Shown in pieces: positions 26,568 through 36,526 of a DNA stretch of 64,000 nt (positions are counted from its first letter, which is position 1; the number at the start of each line of letters is the position of its first letter). Source of the stretch: Serinicoccus marinus DSM 15273 (GTDB lineage: Bacteria > Actinomycetota > Actinomycetes > Actinomycetales > Dermatophilaceae); NCBI RefSeq assembly GCF_008386315.1, contig NZ_CP043808.1:62001-126000 (forward strand). The letters are read 5' to 3'. The notes below the pieces were generated by a model. That model made no database searches. It was not told the origin of the DNA and was given only the letters and a program-made list of their open reading frames with translations. A program made the position numbers and the translations under genes.

Positions 26568-29500
26568 GTGAGCAGTGCCAGGCCTGGGGGATCTCCCCGC
26601 CGCGCTCTCTCCGCGATCGCCGTCCTGTCGCTGACCGGTGCCGTGCTGGCACCGCTGTCGGCCGCAGCCGACGACGACGCATTCGTCGCACCGGGTTCCC
26701 CGGCGCCGGAGAGCAAGATCCAGGACGACGGAGTCACCGGCGCAGAGCTGGTGCCCGACTCCTACTTCGTCCAGCTCGCTGGACCCAGCACGAGCGCCGG
26801 CGGTTCGCTGGCCTCGATCGAGTCCCAGCGCGACCGCTTCCTCGCGGACGTGGACGCCACCGGCGTGGAGCTGGAGGTGCGCTCGGAGTTCGGCACCCTG
26901 TGGAACGGCCTGTCGGTCAAGGCCGACGAGGAGTCGCTGCTCGAGCTGGCCGCCTCCGACGCGGTCGAGGCGATCTTCCCGGTCGGGGTCATCGACGCCC
27001 CCGAGCGGCCGGAGGACACCCAGATCGACCCCGAGCTGTTCACCGCCATCTCGATGACCGGCGCCGACATCGTGCAGAGCGAGCTCGGCTACGACGGCAC
27101 CGGCGTCAAGGTCGGCATCATCGACACCGGCATCGACTACGACCACCCTGACTTCGGCGGCAACGGCAGCCCCGGGAGCACCACCTTCCCGACCGAGAAG
27201 GTCGCCTTCGGTCACGACTTCGTCGGCGACGACTACAACGCCGACCCCGGCGCTGGCGACGCTTACCAGCCCAAGCCGTTCCCGGACGCGGACCCTGACG
27301 ACTGCCAGGGCCACGGCACCCACGTCGCCGGCATCACCGGTGCCGACGGCGAGGTGACCGGTGTCGCCCCCGGTGTGACGCTGGGCGCATACCGCGTCTT
27401 CGGTTGTGACGGCTCGACCGACGCCGACATCATGCTGCACGCGATGGAGCAGACGCTGACCGACGAGATGGACGTCGTCAACCTGTCCATCGGCTCGGCC
27501 TTCTCCGCGTGGAAGGAGTACCCGACCGCCCAGGCCACCGACGCGCTCGCCCGCGAGGGTGTCGTCGTCGTCGCCTCCATCGGCAACTCCGGTGCCAGCG
27601 GCCTGCACTCGATCGGCGCCCCCGGCGTCGGTGAGGACACCATCGGTGTCGGCTCGGTGGACAACACGTCCTACGAGGCCAACTTCTTCCTCGACGAGGA
27701 GGACAACGAGGTCCCCTACACCGTCGGCTCGCCGGCCCCCGAGCCGCCGACCTCCGGTGAGGACACCGTCGTGGCCGTCCACGCGCCCGGCACGACCGAG
27801 GCCCAGGCCTGCGGCACCGACCCCTTCAGCGCGGAGGAGCAGGCCGTCATCGAGGGCAACTGGGTGATGATCCAGCGCGGCAGCTGCAGCTTCTACGAGA
27901 AGGCGCTCAACGGCCAGGAGGCCGGCGCGACCGGTGTCATGCTCTACAACAACGTCGGTGGCAGCATCAACCCCAGCCTCGCCGGTGAGGAAGACATCGA
28001 GGTCCCCGTCGTGATGGTGACCCAGGCCGACGGTGAGCGGCTGGCCGCCGACGCTCTCGCGACCGAGGGCCACGTCGTCACCTGGACCGAGGGTTCGACC
28101 TCGGTGCCGAACCCGACCGGTGGGCTCATCAGCTCGTTCAGCTCCATCGGCACGATGGCGAACACCACCGTCAAGCCGGACCTGTCCGCCCCGGGTGGCC
28201 AGATCTACTCCACCTACCCGCTGGAGACCCAGCCCTACGCCACCCTGTCCGGCACCTCGATGGCGTCCCCGCACGTCGCGGGGGCGGCCGCCCTCATGCT
28301 CGAGGCCGACCCGGACCTCGGCGTCGAGGAGGTCAAGCTCAAGCTGCAGAACAGCTCGATGCAGTTGCCGCTGAACATCGCGCCGGCGGCCGGCCTGGAG
28401 CTCGTGCACCGGCAGGGCGCCGGCATGATCCAGGTCGACGACTCGATCCTCGCCCAGGCGACGATCGAGCCCGGTCTGGTCCAGCTGGGCCAGCAGCTCG
28501 CCGGCGAGACCAGCACCCAGACGGTGACGCTGACCAACACCAGCGACGCCGAGCAGGTCTACGCGGTGGAGCACACCCCGGCCGTGGCGACCTCCGGCAC
28601 GGCGAACGACTTCGGCTACTACCTGGCCCCGGCCGACGTCGCCGTCGCGCCGAGCGTGGTGGTGCCCGCAGGCGCCAGCGTGGAGGTCCCCATGACCATC
28701 ACGTCGCCGTCGATCGACGGCGAGATGGGTCCGATCTTCGGCGGCTACGTCACCTTCAGCACCGGTGAGGGCGAGGAGGCCGACAGCTACTCGGTCGCGT
28801 ACGGCGGTCACGCGGCCGACCTGCAGGAGACCGAGGTGCTCGCCGACATGGTCGACGCGGAGGGCAACGTCACCCAGGAGCTGCCGGCCCTGGGCGCCAT
28901 CGCCCAGTGCGGCCTCTACCTCGGCTACCAGTGCGTCGAGGACGGTGGCACCTACGGCTTCGTCGACGAGGGCTACACCTTCTCCATGGAGCAGGACGAC
29001 GCCCCGCAGTTCCTCGTTCACTTCGAGCACCAGGCGCGGCGTATGGAGTGGGAGGTCTTCGCGGCCGAGGACGACGGCAGCAAGGGTGAGTCCCTGGGCA
29101 CCGTCGCCGAGCTCGACTACCTCGCCCGGTCCGCCAGCCGGAACGGCTTCACGGCATACCCGTGGGACGGCATGATGATCGACGAGAACGGCGCCAAGGT
29201 CCGGGTCCCGGACGGCGACTACATCCTCGAGCTGACGGTCACGAAGGCCTCGGCGTGGAACGACGACCGTGAGGCGCAGACCGAGACGTGGGACAGCCCG
29301 GTCTTCGGGATCGCCTTCGACGGCTCGGACTACGGCGACGTGGACCGTCCCGAGGTCCAGCGCACGATCGGCCAGGACCGCTGGTCCACCGCCTCCGAGC
29401 TGGCCGTCGAGGCCTTCCCGCAGGGTGCGGACACGGTCTACGTCGCCAGCGGTCTCGCCTTCCCGGACGCCCTGGCCGGCGGTGCCCTCGCGGGCTCCGA

Positions 29501-30251
29501 CGAGGCGCCCGTCCTGCTGACCCAGCCGGACAGCCTGCCGGCGGCGACGCGGATGGCCCTGCAGCAGCTCGGCCCGGACAGCATCGTCGTCCTCGGTGGC
29601 GAGGGTGCGGTGAACGGCGACGTCATGACGGCGCTCGCCGAGTACGCCGACGTCGAGCGGCTCGCCGGTGACAACCGGTACGAGACGGCGGTCGAGGTCA
29701 GCCAGACCCAGACCGACGACGCCGACGTCGTGTTCCTCGCCAGCGGCAAGGACTACCCGGACGCCCTCGCGGCGGCCGCGGCCGCCGGGATGGAGGACGC
29801 CTCCGTCCTGCTGACCCGTCCGGACCTGCTGCCGAACGCGACGGCCGCGGAGCTGGAGCGCCTGTCGCCGGAGACGGTCTACGTCATCGGTGGTGAGGGT
29901 GCCGTCTCCTCGACGGTCGCGACCGCGGCCGGTGCGGCCGCCGGTGAGGTCGTCCGTCTGGGTGGCACGAACCGCTACGGCACCGCTGCGGCGGTGGCTG
30001 AGGAGTTCTTCCCGACCCCCGCGCCCGGCGTCTTCCTGGCGACCGGCGTGGAGTTCCCGGACGCCCTCGCGGCGGCCCCGGTGGCGGCGATGAACACCAT
30101 GCCCGTGCTGCTCACGCGGCCGGACATGCTGCCCAGCCCGACCGTCGACGTGATGACCTCTCTGCGGGCGCAGATGGTCCACATCGTCGGTGGCTACGGC
30201 GCGGTCGAGCTCGGGGTCCAGGAGACCCTGGAGGACGTCGTCTACCCGTGA
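26568..30251 (+). CDS. Secreted S8 subtilase with PA insert and three cell-wall-binding repeats
   Basis: Encodes 1227 residues. It has a Sec signal peptide (hydrophobic core about 12-33) and a propeptide-like region. The peptidase domain has catalytic Asp186 (GIIDTGID), His249 (GHGTHVAG) and Ser563 (SGTSMASPHVAG). A protease-associated domain is inserted at about 400-505 (VMIQRGSCSFYEKA). Fn3-like beta domains follow. From about residue 930 to the end are three cell-wall-binding type 2 repeats, each with a motif of the form GxxRYxTA, xFPDALAA and a xVxIVGG element. It is thus a large wall-associated exoprotease. GTG 26568 follows GAAGGAG. A strong terminator follows the gene. Confidence 0.92.
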   Translation: MSSARPGGSPRRALSAIAVLSLTGAVLAPLSAAADDDAFVAPGSPAPESKIQDDGVTGAELVPDSYFVQLAGPSTSAGGSLASIESQRDRFLADVDATGVELEVRSEFGTLWNGLSVKADEESLLELAASDAVEAIFPVGVIDAPERPEDTQIDPELFTAISMTGADIVQSELGYDGTGVKVGIIDTGIDYDHPDFGGNGSPGSTTFPTEKVAFGHDFVGDDYNADPGAGDAYQPKPFPDADPDDCQGHGTHVAGITGADGEVTGVAPGVTLGAYRVFGCDGSTDADIMLHAMEQTLTDEMDVVNLSIGSAFSAWKEYPTAQATDALAREGVVVVASIGNSGASGLHSIGAPGVGEDTIGVGSVDNTSYEANFFLDEEDNEVPYTVGSPAPEPPTSGEDTVVAVHAPGTTEAQACGTDPFSAEEQAVIEGNWVMIQRGSCSFYEKALNGQEAGATGVMLYNNVGGSINPSLAGEEDIEVPVVMVTQADGERLAADALATEGHVVTWTEGSTSVPNPTGGLISSFSSIGTMANTTVKPDLSAPGGQIYSTYPLETQPYATLSGTSMASPHVAGAAALMLEADPDLGVEEVKLKLQNSSMQLPLNIAPAAGLELVHRQGAGMIQVDDSILAQATIEPGLVQLGQQLAGETSTQTVTLTNTSDAEQVYAVEHTPAVATSGTANDFGYYLAPADVAVAPSVVVPAGASVEVPMTITSPSIDGEMGPIFGGYVTFSTGEGEEADSYSVAYGGHAADLQETEVLADMVDAEGNVTQELPALGAIAQCGLYLGYQCVEDGGTYGFVDEGYTFSMEQDDAPQFLVHFEHQARRMEWEVFAAEDDGSKGESLGTVAELDYLARSASRNGFTAYPWDGMMIDENGAKVRVPDGDYILELTVTKASAWNDDREAQTETWDSPVFGIAFDGSDYGDVDRPEVQRTIGQDRWSTASELAVEAFPQGADTVYVASGLAFPDALAGGALAGSDEAPVLLTQPDSLPAATRMALQQLGPDSIVVLGGEGAVNGDVMTALAEYADVERLAGDNRYETAVEVSQTQTDDADVVFLASGKDYPDALAAAAAAGMEDASVLLTRPDLLPNATAAELERLSPETVYVIGGEGAVSSTVATAAGAAAGEVVRLGGTNRYGTAAAVAEEFFPTPAPGVFLATGVEFPDALAAAPVAAMNTMPVLLTRPDMLPSPTVDVMTSLRAQMVHIVGGYGAVELGVQETLEDVVYP

Positions 30252-30279
30252 GGTCACCGACCTGACGGACGACACCGGA

Positions 30280-30313
30280 AGGCCCCCGTCGCGCCTCGGC
30301 GCGGCGGGGGCCT
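30280..30313 (+). terminator. Intrinsic terminator hairpin after the subtilase
   Basis: A 16-bp stem with a single G-T wobble (AGGCCCCCG outer arm paired with CGGGGGCCT) and a tiny loop lies 28 bases after the stop. There is no long T tract, as is common for actinobacterial terminators. Confidence 0.75.
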
Positions 30314-30411
30314 CCTGCGTCCTCGGGACACCGTGGACGCGGAACTGCCGACCGTGGATGTGTTGCCGGGGGCAGCAGGGTCGGGGTCGGGGTGGGGTGC
30401 GCTCCCGCGCC

Positions 30412-31431
30412 TCAGAGGTGTGCCGCGAGCCGCTCCAGCCCGTCCGCGCCGAGGACCTCCTCGGGCAGCAGCGGCACCTGGGTCACCGGGAGGTGGGGCA
30501 GGGCGTCGGCGAGCTGCCCGACATACCCCTCCTCGAGCTCGCGGCGGGCGGCGAGCAGGTCACCGGCGCCGGCGGGGGAGCGCTTGTTGACCACGAGGGC
30601 GCCGACGCTCATGCCGGCCCCGGTGAGCTGCTCGTGCAGCTCCACGGTCTCCAGCACCGGCAGGCGCTCGGCCGCGAGCACGATGACGAAGGCGCTGCGC
30701 GCCGGGTCCTGCAGCACCGCCCGCAGCTCGGCGAAGCGCGCCTGCCGCCGGTCCAGGATGCGCCGGATCTCGGCGTCCCGGCGCGAGCGCCGGTCGGGTG
30801 CCGCCGCCTGCCGGCCACCGGGGGAGCTGCCGAGGATGTCGGCCGCCGCCCGCTCACCGGCGTCCTGCCGGGGCCGTCCCTGCAGCCCGCGCAGCGCCGC
30901 GCCGAAGCGGGCCGAACGGTCCTGCCGGCGCAGCAGCCCCTCGGTCCACGCCTGCATGAGCTCGGGCAGCGCGACGAGGCGCGAGGTGTGCCCGGACGGC
31001 GCCGTGTCGAAGACGACCAGCTCGTCGGGGTGCCGTCCCTCGAGCACCTCCGCGATCCGCTCCAGCACCGCCGCCTCGTGGGTGCCGGGGGCGTCGCGGG
31101 CCAGCTCGAGGTGGCGGGTCACCTCCCCCTGCAGGTGCTCGGGCATGAGCCGGTGCATCGTGGCGCGCACGGCGCGCAGGTGCTCGTCGGTGGTGCGCGC
31201 CGGGTCGATCTCCAGGCCCCGCAGCAGGGGGGCCAGCTCGACGGTCTCGTCGCCGACCGGCCGCCCCCACAGGTGGCCCAGGTTGTGCGCCGGGTCGGTG
31301 GAGACGACGAGCACCCGCCGGCCGCCCCGGGCGAGCGCGAGGCCCAGCGCCGAGGCCACCGCGGTCTTCCCGACCCCGCCCTTGCCGCCGACGAAGAGCA
31401 CCTCCCGACCGTCGGCGAGCCCGCTCAGCAC
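30412..31431 (-). CDS. ArsA/GET3-like ATPase
   Basis: Encodes 339 residues of the deviant-Walker ATPase family. The P-loop GGKGGVGKTAVA (about residues 15-26) has the signature Lys, then STDPAHNLG (switch I region) and DTAPSGHTSRL (switch II) follow. Members include arsenite-export and tail-anchored-protein targeting ATPases. No arsenite pump or metal-binding Cys triad is evident, so a role in arsenic resistance is unlikely. It lies 13 bases after the small CC-terminal protein gene, and that pairing recurs in actinobacteria. GTG 31431 is the only reasonable start before the P-loop. Confidence 0.82.
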   Translation of the reverse strand: MLSGLADGREVLFVGGKGGVGKTAVASALGLALARGGRRVLVVSTDPAHNLGHLWGRPVGDETVELAPLLRGLEIDPARTTDEHLRAVRATMHRLMPEHLQGEVTRHLELARDAPGTHEAAVLERIAEVLEGRHPDELVVFDTAPSGHTSRLVALPELMQAWTEGLLRRQDRSARFGAALRGLQGRPRQDAGERAAADILGSSPGGRQAAAPDRRSRRDAEIRRILDRRQARFAELRAVLQDPARSAFVIVLAAERLPVLETVELHEQLTGAGMSVGALVVNKRSPAGAGDLLAARRELEEGYVGQLADALPHLPVTQVPLLPEEVLGADGLERLAAHL

Positions 31432-31444
31432 GCCGGGCCCCCGG

Positions 31445-31729
31445 TCAGCAGCACGAGAAGTGGTCCAGGGGGCTGCGGTCCAGGCCCATCCGCCGGTGCC
31501 AGTCGTGCACCTGGTCGTAGACCACCGGCAGCAGCTCCACGGTGTAGTAGCTCGCCGGGTTGGGCACCCCGAGCGCCTCGGCCATGACGACGACCATGAA
31601 GAGGTCGTCCTCGTCCTGCTGCGCCCGCGCGAAGGTGCGGGCGTAGGGCCCGGAAAAGACGTCCCGCAGCACGCCGGCCGCCGTCCGGAGACGCCCGGCC
31701 GGCGTGGGGTGCTGCGCGCCGTCGCTCAT
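31445..31729 (-). CDS. Small C-terminal Cys-Cys protein (cory-CC-star type)
   Basis: Encodes 94 residues ending in DHFSCC directly before the stop. The invariant terminal Cys-Cys is the defining feature of a small actinobacterial family annotated as cory-CC-star proteins. The remainder is helical (FMVVVMAEALGVPNP, YYTVELLPVVYDQVHDWH). ATG 31729 is backed by TACGGT six bases upstream. It is followed by the ArsA-like ATPase, so the two may act together. The terminal Cys pair suggests metal or thiol chemistry, or lipid/protein modification, but the function is unknown. Confidence 0.72.
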   Translation of the reverse strand: MSDGAQHPTPAGRLRTAAGVLRDVFSGPYARTFARAQQDEDDLFMVVVMAEALGVPNPASYYTVELLPVVYDQVHDWHRRMGLDRSPLDHFSCC

Positions 31730-31735
31730 CGCCCC

Positions 31736-31741
31736 ACCGTA
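31736..31741 (-). promoter_or_regulatory. Leaderless -10 element of the CC-protein/ATPase operon
   Basis: On the minus strand TACGGT lies six bases before ATG 31729, matching the leaderless geometry used by other operons here. Confidence 0.5.
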
Positions 31742-31748
31742 TGCCGGG

Positions 31749-33488
31749 TCAGCTCTCGTCGTCGCGGGTGCGGCCGGGCCCCCCGGGGGCGGCCACCTCG
31801 GCGGTGGAGAGCTGCTCGAGCTCGGCGTCGTCGTCACCCTGGTACTCGCGGGCCTTGCGCATGGCGCCGAGCGCCTCGACCATCACCCAGAGCGAGGCGA
31901 CGAGGATGACGATGTCGAGGACGAGCAGCAGCCAGTTGCCCTCCGACCAGAAGGTGCCGAGCTGGATGAAGAGGGCGTAGAGCGTCATGACGCCGACGAA
32001 GGCCAGCGGGATGAGCGCCGGCAGGGCGGTCCGGCCGCGACGCAGCAGCATGATCGCCACGATCGACAGGGTCAGCCCGGCGAGCAGCTGGTTGGTGGTG
32101 CCGAAGAGCGGCCAGATGAGCATGCCGCCGGAGCCGTCCACACCGGCGCCGAAGGTCAGCGCCAGCGCGACCCCGACGGCGACCAGGGTCGCGACGCCCT
32201 TGCCCAGCCGGACGCCGGCGATCTCGCCGATCTCCTGGACGACGAAGCGCTGCAGCCGGACGCCGGTGTCCATCGTCGTCGCGGCGAAGAGGATCGCCGT
32301 CGTCGCGAGGATGGTCGCCGACAGCGACTGCGGCAGGCCGAGCCCGCTCTCGACGATAGCCCCGCCGCCGGAGACGAAGGCCCCGACGCTGCCCTGGCCG
32401 AAGGCCGAGTAGACCTCCTCCCAGGCGGCGAGCGTCTGGAAGCCCGCGGTGGCCGCGATGATGGCACCGAGCGCCAGCAGGCCCTCGCCGACGGCACCGA
32501 AGTAGCCGACGAACCGGGCGTCGCTCTCCTTGTCCAACTGCTTGGAGCTGGTGCCGGAGCTGACCATGCCGTGGAAGCCGGAGATGGCGCCGCAGGCGAT
32601 GGTGACGAAGAGCAGCGGCACGATCGAGGGGGTGCCCTCCGGGACGTTGCCGTTGACGGCCGGCGCGACGATCTCCGGGCGGGCGATCAGCACCGAGCCG
32701 TAGAGGATGCCCAGGGCGATGAACAGCTGCAGGCCGTTGATGTAGTCACGCGGCTGCAGCAGGACCCAGACGGGCAGCATCGAGGCGATGCCGGCGTAGA
32801 CGAAGAGCAGGACGATCCAGATTGCGTTGGCCGGCAGCCCGGCGACCGTCTCCGGGAGCGCGAGCGGCACCTGGTCGCCGATCCAGATGAGCGCGTACAG
32901 CGCGACGACGCCGACGACCGAGACCAGCGGCAGGCTCCAGCGCAGCCGGTAGATCGCCTGCCCGACGAGGAGCGCCACGAGCAGCGCGCCCCAGGTCGGG
33001 ATGACGGCGGTCGGGGTGCTGACGAGCAGGCCGGCGATGACGACCGCGAAGGCCGCGTTGACCATGAGCAGCAGCAGGAAGATGACGACGAGGAAGAGGT
33101 TGCGGCCGCGGCTGCCGATGTAGCGGCCGGACAGCGCCCCCATCGACTGGCCCTTGTTGCGGACCGAGGCCCACAGCGCGCCGAGGTCGTGCATGCCGGC
33201 GAAGAAGACGGTGCCGATGGTGACCCAGAGGAAGGCCGGCAGCCAGCCCCAGATCACCGCGATGGCCGGCCCGACGATCGGGGCGGCCCCGGCGACCGAG
33301 GTGAAGTGGTGCCCCCACAGCACGTACTTGTTGGTGGGGACGTAGTCGACCCCGTCCTCGAGCTGGTGCGCCGGGGTGGTGCGCGAGTCGTCCAGGGCGT
33401 AGATCTTGCTCGCCAGGAAGCGTGAGTAGAGGAAGTAGCCCGCGAGGATCATCGCAACCCCGACGAGGGCGAGCACGAGCGAGTTCAT
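31749..33488 (-). CDS. cstA: CstA-family carbon starvation / pyruvate-type transporter
   Basis: Encodes 579 residues with about 14-16 hydrophobic helices. It has the conserved family segments YVPTNKYVLWGHHFTSVAG near residue 50, GPAIAVIWGWLPAFLW, GAISGFHGMVSSGTSSKQ and FAATTMDTGVRLQRF. CstA/BtsT proteins import pyruvate or peptides during starvation. The acidic, Gly/Pro-rich C-terminal tail is cytoplasmic. ATG 33488 has a GGAG site. The 134-bp upstream gap contains a TAGGCT -10-like box on the minus strand at about 33538. Substrate is inferred from the family only. Confidence 0.9.
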   Translation of the reverse strand: MNSLVLALVGVAMILAGYFLYSRFLASKIYALDDSRTTPAHQLEDGVDYVPTNKYVLWGHHFTSVAGAAPIVGPAIAVIWGWLPAFLWVTIGTVFFAGMHDLGALWASVRNKGQSMGALSGRYIGSRGRNLFLVVIFLLLLMVNAAFAVVIAGLLVSTPTAVIPTWGALLVALLVGQAIYRLRWSLPLVSVVGVVALYALIWIGDQVPLALPETVAGLPANAIWIVLLFVYAGIASMLPVWVLLQPRDYINGLQLFIALGILYGSVLIARPEIVAPAVNGNVPEGTPSIVPLLFVTIACGAISGFHGMVSSGTSSKQLDKESDARFVGYFGAVGEGLLALGAIIAATAGFQTLAAWEEVYSAFGQGSVGAFVSGGGAIVESGLGLPQSLSATILATTAILFAATTMDTGVRLQRFVVQEIGEIAGVRLGKGVATLVAVGVALALTFGAGVDGSGGMLIWPLFGTTNQLLAGLTLSIVAIMLLRRGRTALPALIPLAFVGVMTLYALFIQLGTFWSEGNWLLLVLDIVILVASLWVMVEALGAMRKAREYQGDDDAELEQLSTAEVAAPGGPGRTRDDES

Positions 33489-33622
33489 GACGGTCTCCGT
33501 TGACGGTGAGCCCTGGGCAGGGTGGTGACGACCCTGAGCCTAGCCTCCCCACGCCAGCCCCACCAGCCCCATGCGTCACGTATTGCGCTTCCGAGCACCC
33601 GGGTACGGGCGATCCCGCCCGA

Positions 33623-34408
33623 TCAGCCGGAGCTCGCCGACTCCGGGGTGAGGACCTCGATGCTGCCCATCGTCGTCTCGAGGTCCACGATGTAGGGGGA
33701 GTCGCTGGCGCGGTCGACGGTGACCCGGGGGTCGGCGCCCATGTCGGTGCTCGTGGTCACGGCGTAGGACACCTCTCCGGGCAGGGTCACCGTGACATCG
33801 CCCATGGTGCTGGTCACCCGGACGAGCTCCGGCGGCTCGCCGAGGCCCTCGATCGTGACGTCCCCCATCGTGGAGTCCAGCTCGACCCGGGACGGCTCGC
33901 CGTTGATCGTCATGTCGCCGCCGGTGCCGCTCGCCGACACGGCGCCGGTGGTGGTGACGTCGATGTCGCCGAAGCCGCCGGTCACCTCGACGTCGGTGCC
34001 GGGCGGGACGGTGACCGAGAAGCCGGCCGCGCACTGCCCCAGGTTGCCGCCGCTGCACGGAGCCTGCACCACGACCGACCCGTCGTCCGGGGAGTCCCGG
34101 AGCAGGCCGAGCTCGGGCTTGGCGAGGGACCAGTGGAGGTCGGCCTCGACCCGGGCCTGCTCGCCCTCGCGCGCCTCCCGCACGTCGACGTCACCGCGGG
34201 GCGACTGGATGATCACGCGGTCCAGGCCGTGCGGCAGGGTCAGCGCAGCGGTGTCGGACTGACGGAGCATGCTCGGCACCGAGCCGACCGTCGCGCCCCC
34301 GACCAGCACGGCGGTGACGACGCCGCCCACGACCCGCAGGCCGGTGTAGCCGCCGCGGCTGGTGCGGATGCCTCGTGCCGACGTGCGGGCCGGCTGCTGC
34401 CCGGTCAT
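33623..34408 (-). CDS. DUF4097-type beta-helical membrane-anchored protein
   Basis: Encodes 261 residues. A short basic cytoplasmic tail precedes one transmembrane helix (about 25-45), then a repetitive beta-rich domain with recurring elements such as GDIDVTTT, GDMTIN, GDVTIEG and GDVTVTLP. This right-handed beta repeat pattern is typical of DUF4097/adhesin-like proteins often co-encoded with two-component systems. ATG 34408 overlaps the response regulator stop as ATGA, making a three-gene operon with the kinase. It is likely a sensor accessory or target of the system; its role is unknown. Confidence 0.75.
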   Translation of the reverse strand: MTGQQPARTSARGIRTSRGGYTGLRVVGGVVTAVLVGGATVGSVPSMLRQSDTAALTLPHGLDRVIIQSPRGDVDVREAREGEQARVEADLHWSLAKPELGLLRDSPDDGSVVVQAPCSGGNLGQCAAGFSVTVPPGTDVEVTGGFGDIDVTTTGAVSASGTGGDMTINGEPSRVELDSTMGDVTIEGLGEPPELVRVTSTMGDVTVTLPGEVSYAVTTSTDMGADPRVTVDRASDSPYIVDLETTMGSIEVLTPESASSG

Positions 34409-35100
34409 CCCGCGTGCTCCCCGTGCTCGAGCCACTGGAGCACGGCGAGCACGCGGCGGTGGTCGTCGTCGGTCGGCGGGAGGTCGAGCTTGCCGAAGAT
34501 CGAGGAGACGTTCTTCTCCACCGCGCCCTCGCCGATGAACAGCTCGCGGCTGATCGCGCTGTTGGTGCGGCCCTGCGCCATGAGCCGCATGACGTCGCGC
34601 TCGCGCGCGGTGAGCCGCTCCAACGGGTCGATGTTGCGGGCGCGGGACATCAGCTGGGAGACGACCTCCGGGTCGAGCGCGGTGCCGCCGGCGGCCACGG
34701 TGTGCAGGGCGGCGACGAAGTCGCTGGTGTCGGCGACCCGGTCCTTGAGGAGGTAGCCCACCCCGCGCGGGCGACCGGCCAGCAGCTCGGTGGCGTAGCG
34801 CTCCTCGACGTACTGGCTCAGCACGACGACGGCCACGTCGGGCAGCTCGGAGCGCACCTCCAGCGCCGCCATGAGGCCCTCGGCGGTGAAGGTCGGGGGC
34901 ATCCGCACGTCGACGACCACGAGGTCGGGCCGGTGCTCGCGGACGGCGGTGAGGAAGCTCTTGGCGTCCGGGCAGGCGTCGACGACCTCGAAGCCGGTGG
35001 CGGTCAGCAGGCGCACGATGCCGTCGCGCAGGAGCACCGAGTCCTCGGCGAGGACGACCCGCAGGGGGGTGTCGGAGGCGCGCTCGGTGCTGGTGCTCAT
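34405..35100 (-). CDS. NarL/LuxR-family response regulator
   Basis: Encodes 231 residues. The receiver domain has the acidic pair at 19-20 (LAEDSVLL), phospho-acceptor Asp near residue 64 (LVVVDVRMPP) and the conserved Lys in GYLLKDRV. The C-terminal LuxR helix-turn-helix reads LTARERDVMRLMAQGRTNSAI. ATG 35100 overlaps the kinase stop by four bases. It is partner of the adjacent histidine kinase. Confidence 0.92.
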   Translation of the reverse strand: MSTSTERASDTPLRVVLAEDSVLLRDGIVRLLTATGFEVVDACPDAKSFLTAVREHRPDLVVVDVRMPPTFTAEGLMAALEVRSELPDVAVVVLSQYVEERYATELLAGRPRGVGYLLKDRVADTSDFVAALHTVAAGGTALDPEVVSQLMSRARNIDPLERLTARERDVMRLMAQGRTNSAISRELFIGEGAVEKNVSSIFGKLDLPPTDDDHRRVLAVLQWLEHGEHAG

Positions 35101-36526
35101 CGGGTGGTCCTCTCGCGCAGGGGGAGGGTGATGGCGACCGTGGTGCCGGAGCCCACGGGCGAGTGCACGTGGAGCTGCCCGTCCACCGCGCCGACGCGTT
35201 GCCGTAGACCGGTGAGGCCGCTGCCGCCGCCGACGACGGCACCTCCGTCCCCATCATCGGTCACGGTGATGGCCAGCAGGTCGCCGGTGAGGCCGCGGGC
35301 GGTGCCCAGCTCGACGGTGGCCCGGTCCGCCCGCGCGTGCTTGGCGATGTTGGTCAGGGCCCCGAGACCGAGAAGTAGGCGATGGCCTCGACCGTCGGGT
35401 CGAGCCGACCGGCCGGCAGCCGGCTGCTGACCGTGACCGGCACCGGGCTCCGGGCCGCCAGGGCCGACACGGCGGCGTCCAGCCCGCGGTCGGTGAGGAT
35501 CGGCGGCACGATGCCGCGTGCGACCTGCCGCATCTCGGTGATGGCGTCCTTGCTGGAGGAGTGCGCCTCGTCGAGCAGCTCGCGCACCCGTCGGGCCGCT
35601 TCCGGGTCGTCTGGGTCACGGTCCAGCGCGTCCCGGGCCAGACCCAGGCTCATGGCGATGGAGACCAGGCGCTGCTGGGGTCCGTCGTGCAGGTCGCGCT
35701 CGATCCGTCGTCGCTCGGCCTCGACCGAGTCGAGGGTGTCCTCACGGGTGGTCGTCAGGGTGTCGACGCGCTCGCTCATCTCGCGCAGCCGGGCCTGCGC
35801 GTCCTCGCCGATGAGCCAGCGGGCCAGCACGACGTCGACGCTGGCCAGGCCTCGCGCGATCCACGGCATACCCAGGACGAGCGCGACCCCGATGAGCCAG
35901 GCCACCGTCAGCTCCAGGGTCGAGCCGACCCGGAGCAGGCCCATGATCGAGACGCCGTCGCCGAGCCACGCCCACAGCGGCATCGTCGCCAGGAGCACCC
36001 CGGTGACGAGGAGCACGAGCCCCAGCGAGCTGGAGATGAGCCCCCACAGACCGTGCAGCCCGGCCCATCCGAGGGCCCGGAGCCGGGCCTCGTCCAGGCC
36101 GAGCACGCGGCGCCAGGCGGGGGCGGTCGACGGGCCCCGCTCGCCGATGTCGACCCCCAGGAAGGCGGCGATGCGGTGCCGCTCCAGCCGGGACAGGGCG
36201 AACGAGCCCCAGAGCGCGGGGACGAGGATGAGCACCCCCGCGCCCATGCCGAGGAGCGCGGCGAAGCCGCCGATGGCGACGCCGGCCAGGGTGAGCGCGA
36301 AGACCGCGGTGAACAGGCCGGTGACGACGTAGCAGATGGTCCACCAGGCCTCGAGCAACCAGCCGACCGGTCCGCCCTCTCGGGCGCGGGGGAGCACGGG
36401 CGCCGTGGCCGGCGTGTCCTCGACGGGTGCGACCCTCGGATCGTCCCCCGGGCTGCGCACGAGGCGGGCCATGCCGACGGGCTCGAGGTCCGGGGGCCCG
36501 TCCGGGTGGGCGGTGTCTGCGCTCAT
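35097..36526 (-). CDS. NarL-type sensor histidine kinase (frameshifted near its ATPase domain)
   Basis: From ATG 36526 the protein has a cytoplasmic N-terminus, then about four to six membrane helices in two groups with a DUF-like sensor arrangement. Next comes the HisKA_3 dimerisation motif (RRRIERDLHDGPQQRL) with the phospho-His near residue 270. At about 35364 a one-base deletion in GGGCCC brings a premature stop. The HATPase domain then continues in the next frame (LTNIAKHARA, TVTDDGDGG, GSGLTGLRQRV) to 35097. Repaired length is about 476 residues. Overlap with the regulator start argues the full protein is normally made, so the deletion may be an error. Confidence 0.8.

Noticed and set aside
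26508..30275. A 1255-codon open frame opposite the subtilase gene
   Set aside because: It is antisense to a gene with clear protease and wall-binding motifs; long antisense frames are expected in GC-rich DNA. It has no family motifs and is rich in Arg, Gly and His.
30412..31431. Arsenite resistance function for the ArsA-like ATPase
   Set aside because: No arsenite permease, reductase or regulator nearby and no metal-binding Cys pattern.
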